This document shows, piece after piece, positions 5,528 through 5,995 of a stretch of DNA of 5,995 nt (position 1 is its first letter; each line of letters begins with the position of its first letter). The stretch is from Chloroflexota bacterium (lineage in GTDB: Bacteria; Chloroflexota; Anaerolineae; Anaerolineales; UBA4823), in contig DAOVCZ010000131.1 of assembly GCA_030669775.1 (NCBI GenBank), positions 1-5,995 on the forward strand. The letters are read 5' to 3'. The position numbers and the translations under genes are program-made. Under the pieces are notes generated by a model that saw nothing but the letters and a program-made list of their open reading frames with translations, had not been told where the DNA came from and did not search any database.

Positions 5528-5995
5528 TCACTCAAACTTGAAACGCCAAACAGCAATCGAGAAGAATACAAGCCCCATGAACAGTAAAAACCCGAGCTGA
5601 GGAAGTATTTGTGTAAACCCTGCATTTTCTGCCATCACACTGTAATAACCTTCCAGGGCATGCGCGTGAGGGGTGAATTTCGAAAGTGTACCGATGAAAC
5701 CCTCTGCACGGAAAATTGGCGGCCAGAGAGGGAAAGCGCCTCCGATCCCGGCCAGGACAAAGGCCAGGATCATACCGAAACTGTCAGCCTGCTTGGCTGA
5801 CTTGGCAAAAGCGGCGACCATCATGCCCAGCGAGACGGCAACGAATGCGACCAGGAGGGTGATCGTCACCAGTGCCAGGGGGGATTGCCCCAGGGTGATA
5901 TCAAAAAGGATGTATCCGATGGTAAAAAGGATCACCACCTGCATACAGACCAGCAATCCATAGGCAAGCATTTTCCCGGCGATGACTGTCCAACG
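5528..5995 (-). CDS. ABC-2 type transporter permease, C-terminal part (partial)
   Basis: The minus-strand frame is open to the window edge and ends with TGA at 5530-5528, giving 155 residues of the C-terminal half. An internal ATG (5971) is not taken as the start, because the frame stays open upstream (RWTVIAGK) and that segment matches the usual 'r...i.GK.l.y.l' loop of the family. At least four hydrophobic segments are visible, from the LLVCMQVVILFTIGYILF region to the final LGFLLFMGLVFFSIAVW before the Lys-Phe-Glu end. The segment from GGAFPLWP to FTPHAHALEGYY matches the 'GG.f.p......s.ltP..wAl.gf' signature of NatB/YbhR-like ABC-2 permeases. The protein should form the membrane channel of an exporter with an ATPase, probably encoded upstream on the minus strand outside the window. 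The substrate is unknown. Confidence 0.87.
   Translation of the reverse strand, partial: RWTVIAGKMLAYGLLVCMQVVILFTIGYILFDITLGQSPLALVTITLLVAFVAVSLGMMVAAFAKSAKQADSFGMILAFVLAGIGGAFPLWPPIFRAEGFIGTLSKFTPHAHALEGYYSVMAENAGFTQILPQLGFLLFMGLVFFSIAVWRFKFE

Overview
The window looks like a chromosomal stretch from a Chloroflexota bacterium, most likely an Anaerolineae-type member. This is inferred from style, not from a marker gene. The clues are a lipoprotein with a long Thr/Pro/Ala-rich spacer, a decayed MalT/LuxR-like (LAL) regulator, a GT-C-like membrane protein opening with a GPPGDN motif, and an intergenic palindrome with a 'cattctga/agaatgac' core.

Layout. Positions 1-105 are the last 34 residues of an NAD-dependent epimerase/dehydratase. 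Convergent to it, at 125-411 on the minus strand, lies a broken DUF1801 gene: it has a good ribosome binding site and ATG, then a one-base frameshift in an A run at codon 5, and its C-terminal third is missing. Positions 412-1165 hold no intact gene. They contain a likely promoter for the DUF1801 gene and, at about 919-1101, a decayed piece of a LAL regulator with an in-frame stop. Positions 1166-4044 carry two same-strand genes 50 bp apart: a polytopic GT-C-like membrane protein and a lipoprotein alpha/beta hydrolase. Then come a VOC (glyoxalase/bleomycin-resistance fold) protein at 4337-4750 and a 4HBT-type acyl-CoA thioesterase at 4894-5322. After a 131-bp MITE-like palindromic element (5351-5481), the window ends inside an ABC-2 type transporter permease on the minus strand (5528-5995).

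The most interesting signal is a 50-bp direct repeat, 45/50 identical, at 4181-4230 and 4831-4880. One copy precedes the VOC gene and the other precedes the thioesterase gene, exactly 650 bp apart. Each copy holds a dyad/hairpin, and the substitutions between copies that fall in its stem preserve pairing. Plausible promoters place the hairpin near the 5' end of both transcripts, and in the second copy it runs directly into the thioesterase ribosome binding site. This suggests a shared leader or operator element tying two otherwise unrelated enzymes together. I see no CRISPR array, tRNA, rRNA, transposase or recognisable defence system. Apart from the repeat and the decayed genes, this is ordinary housekeeping and accessory sequence.
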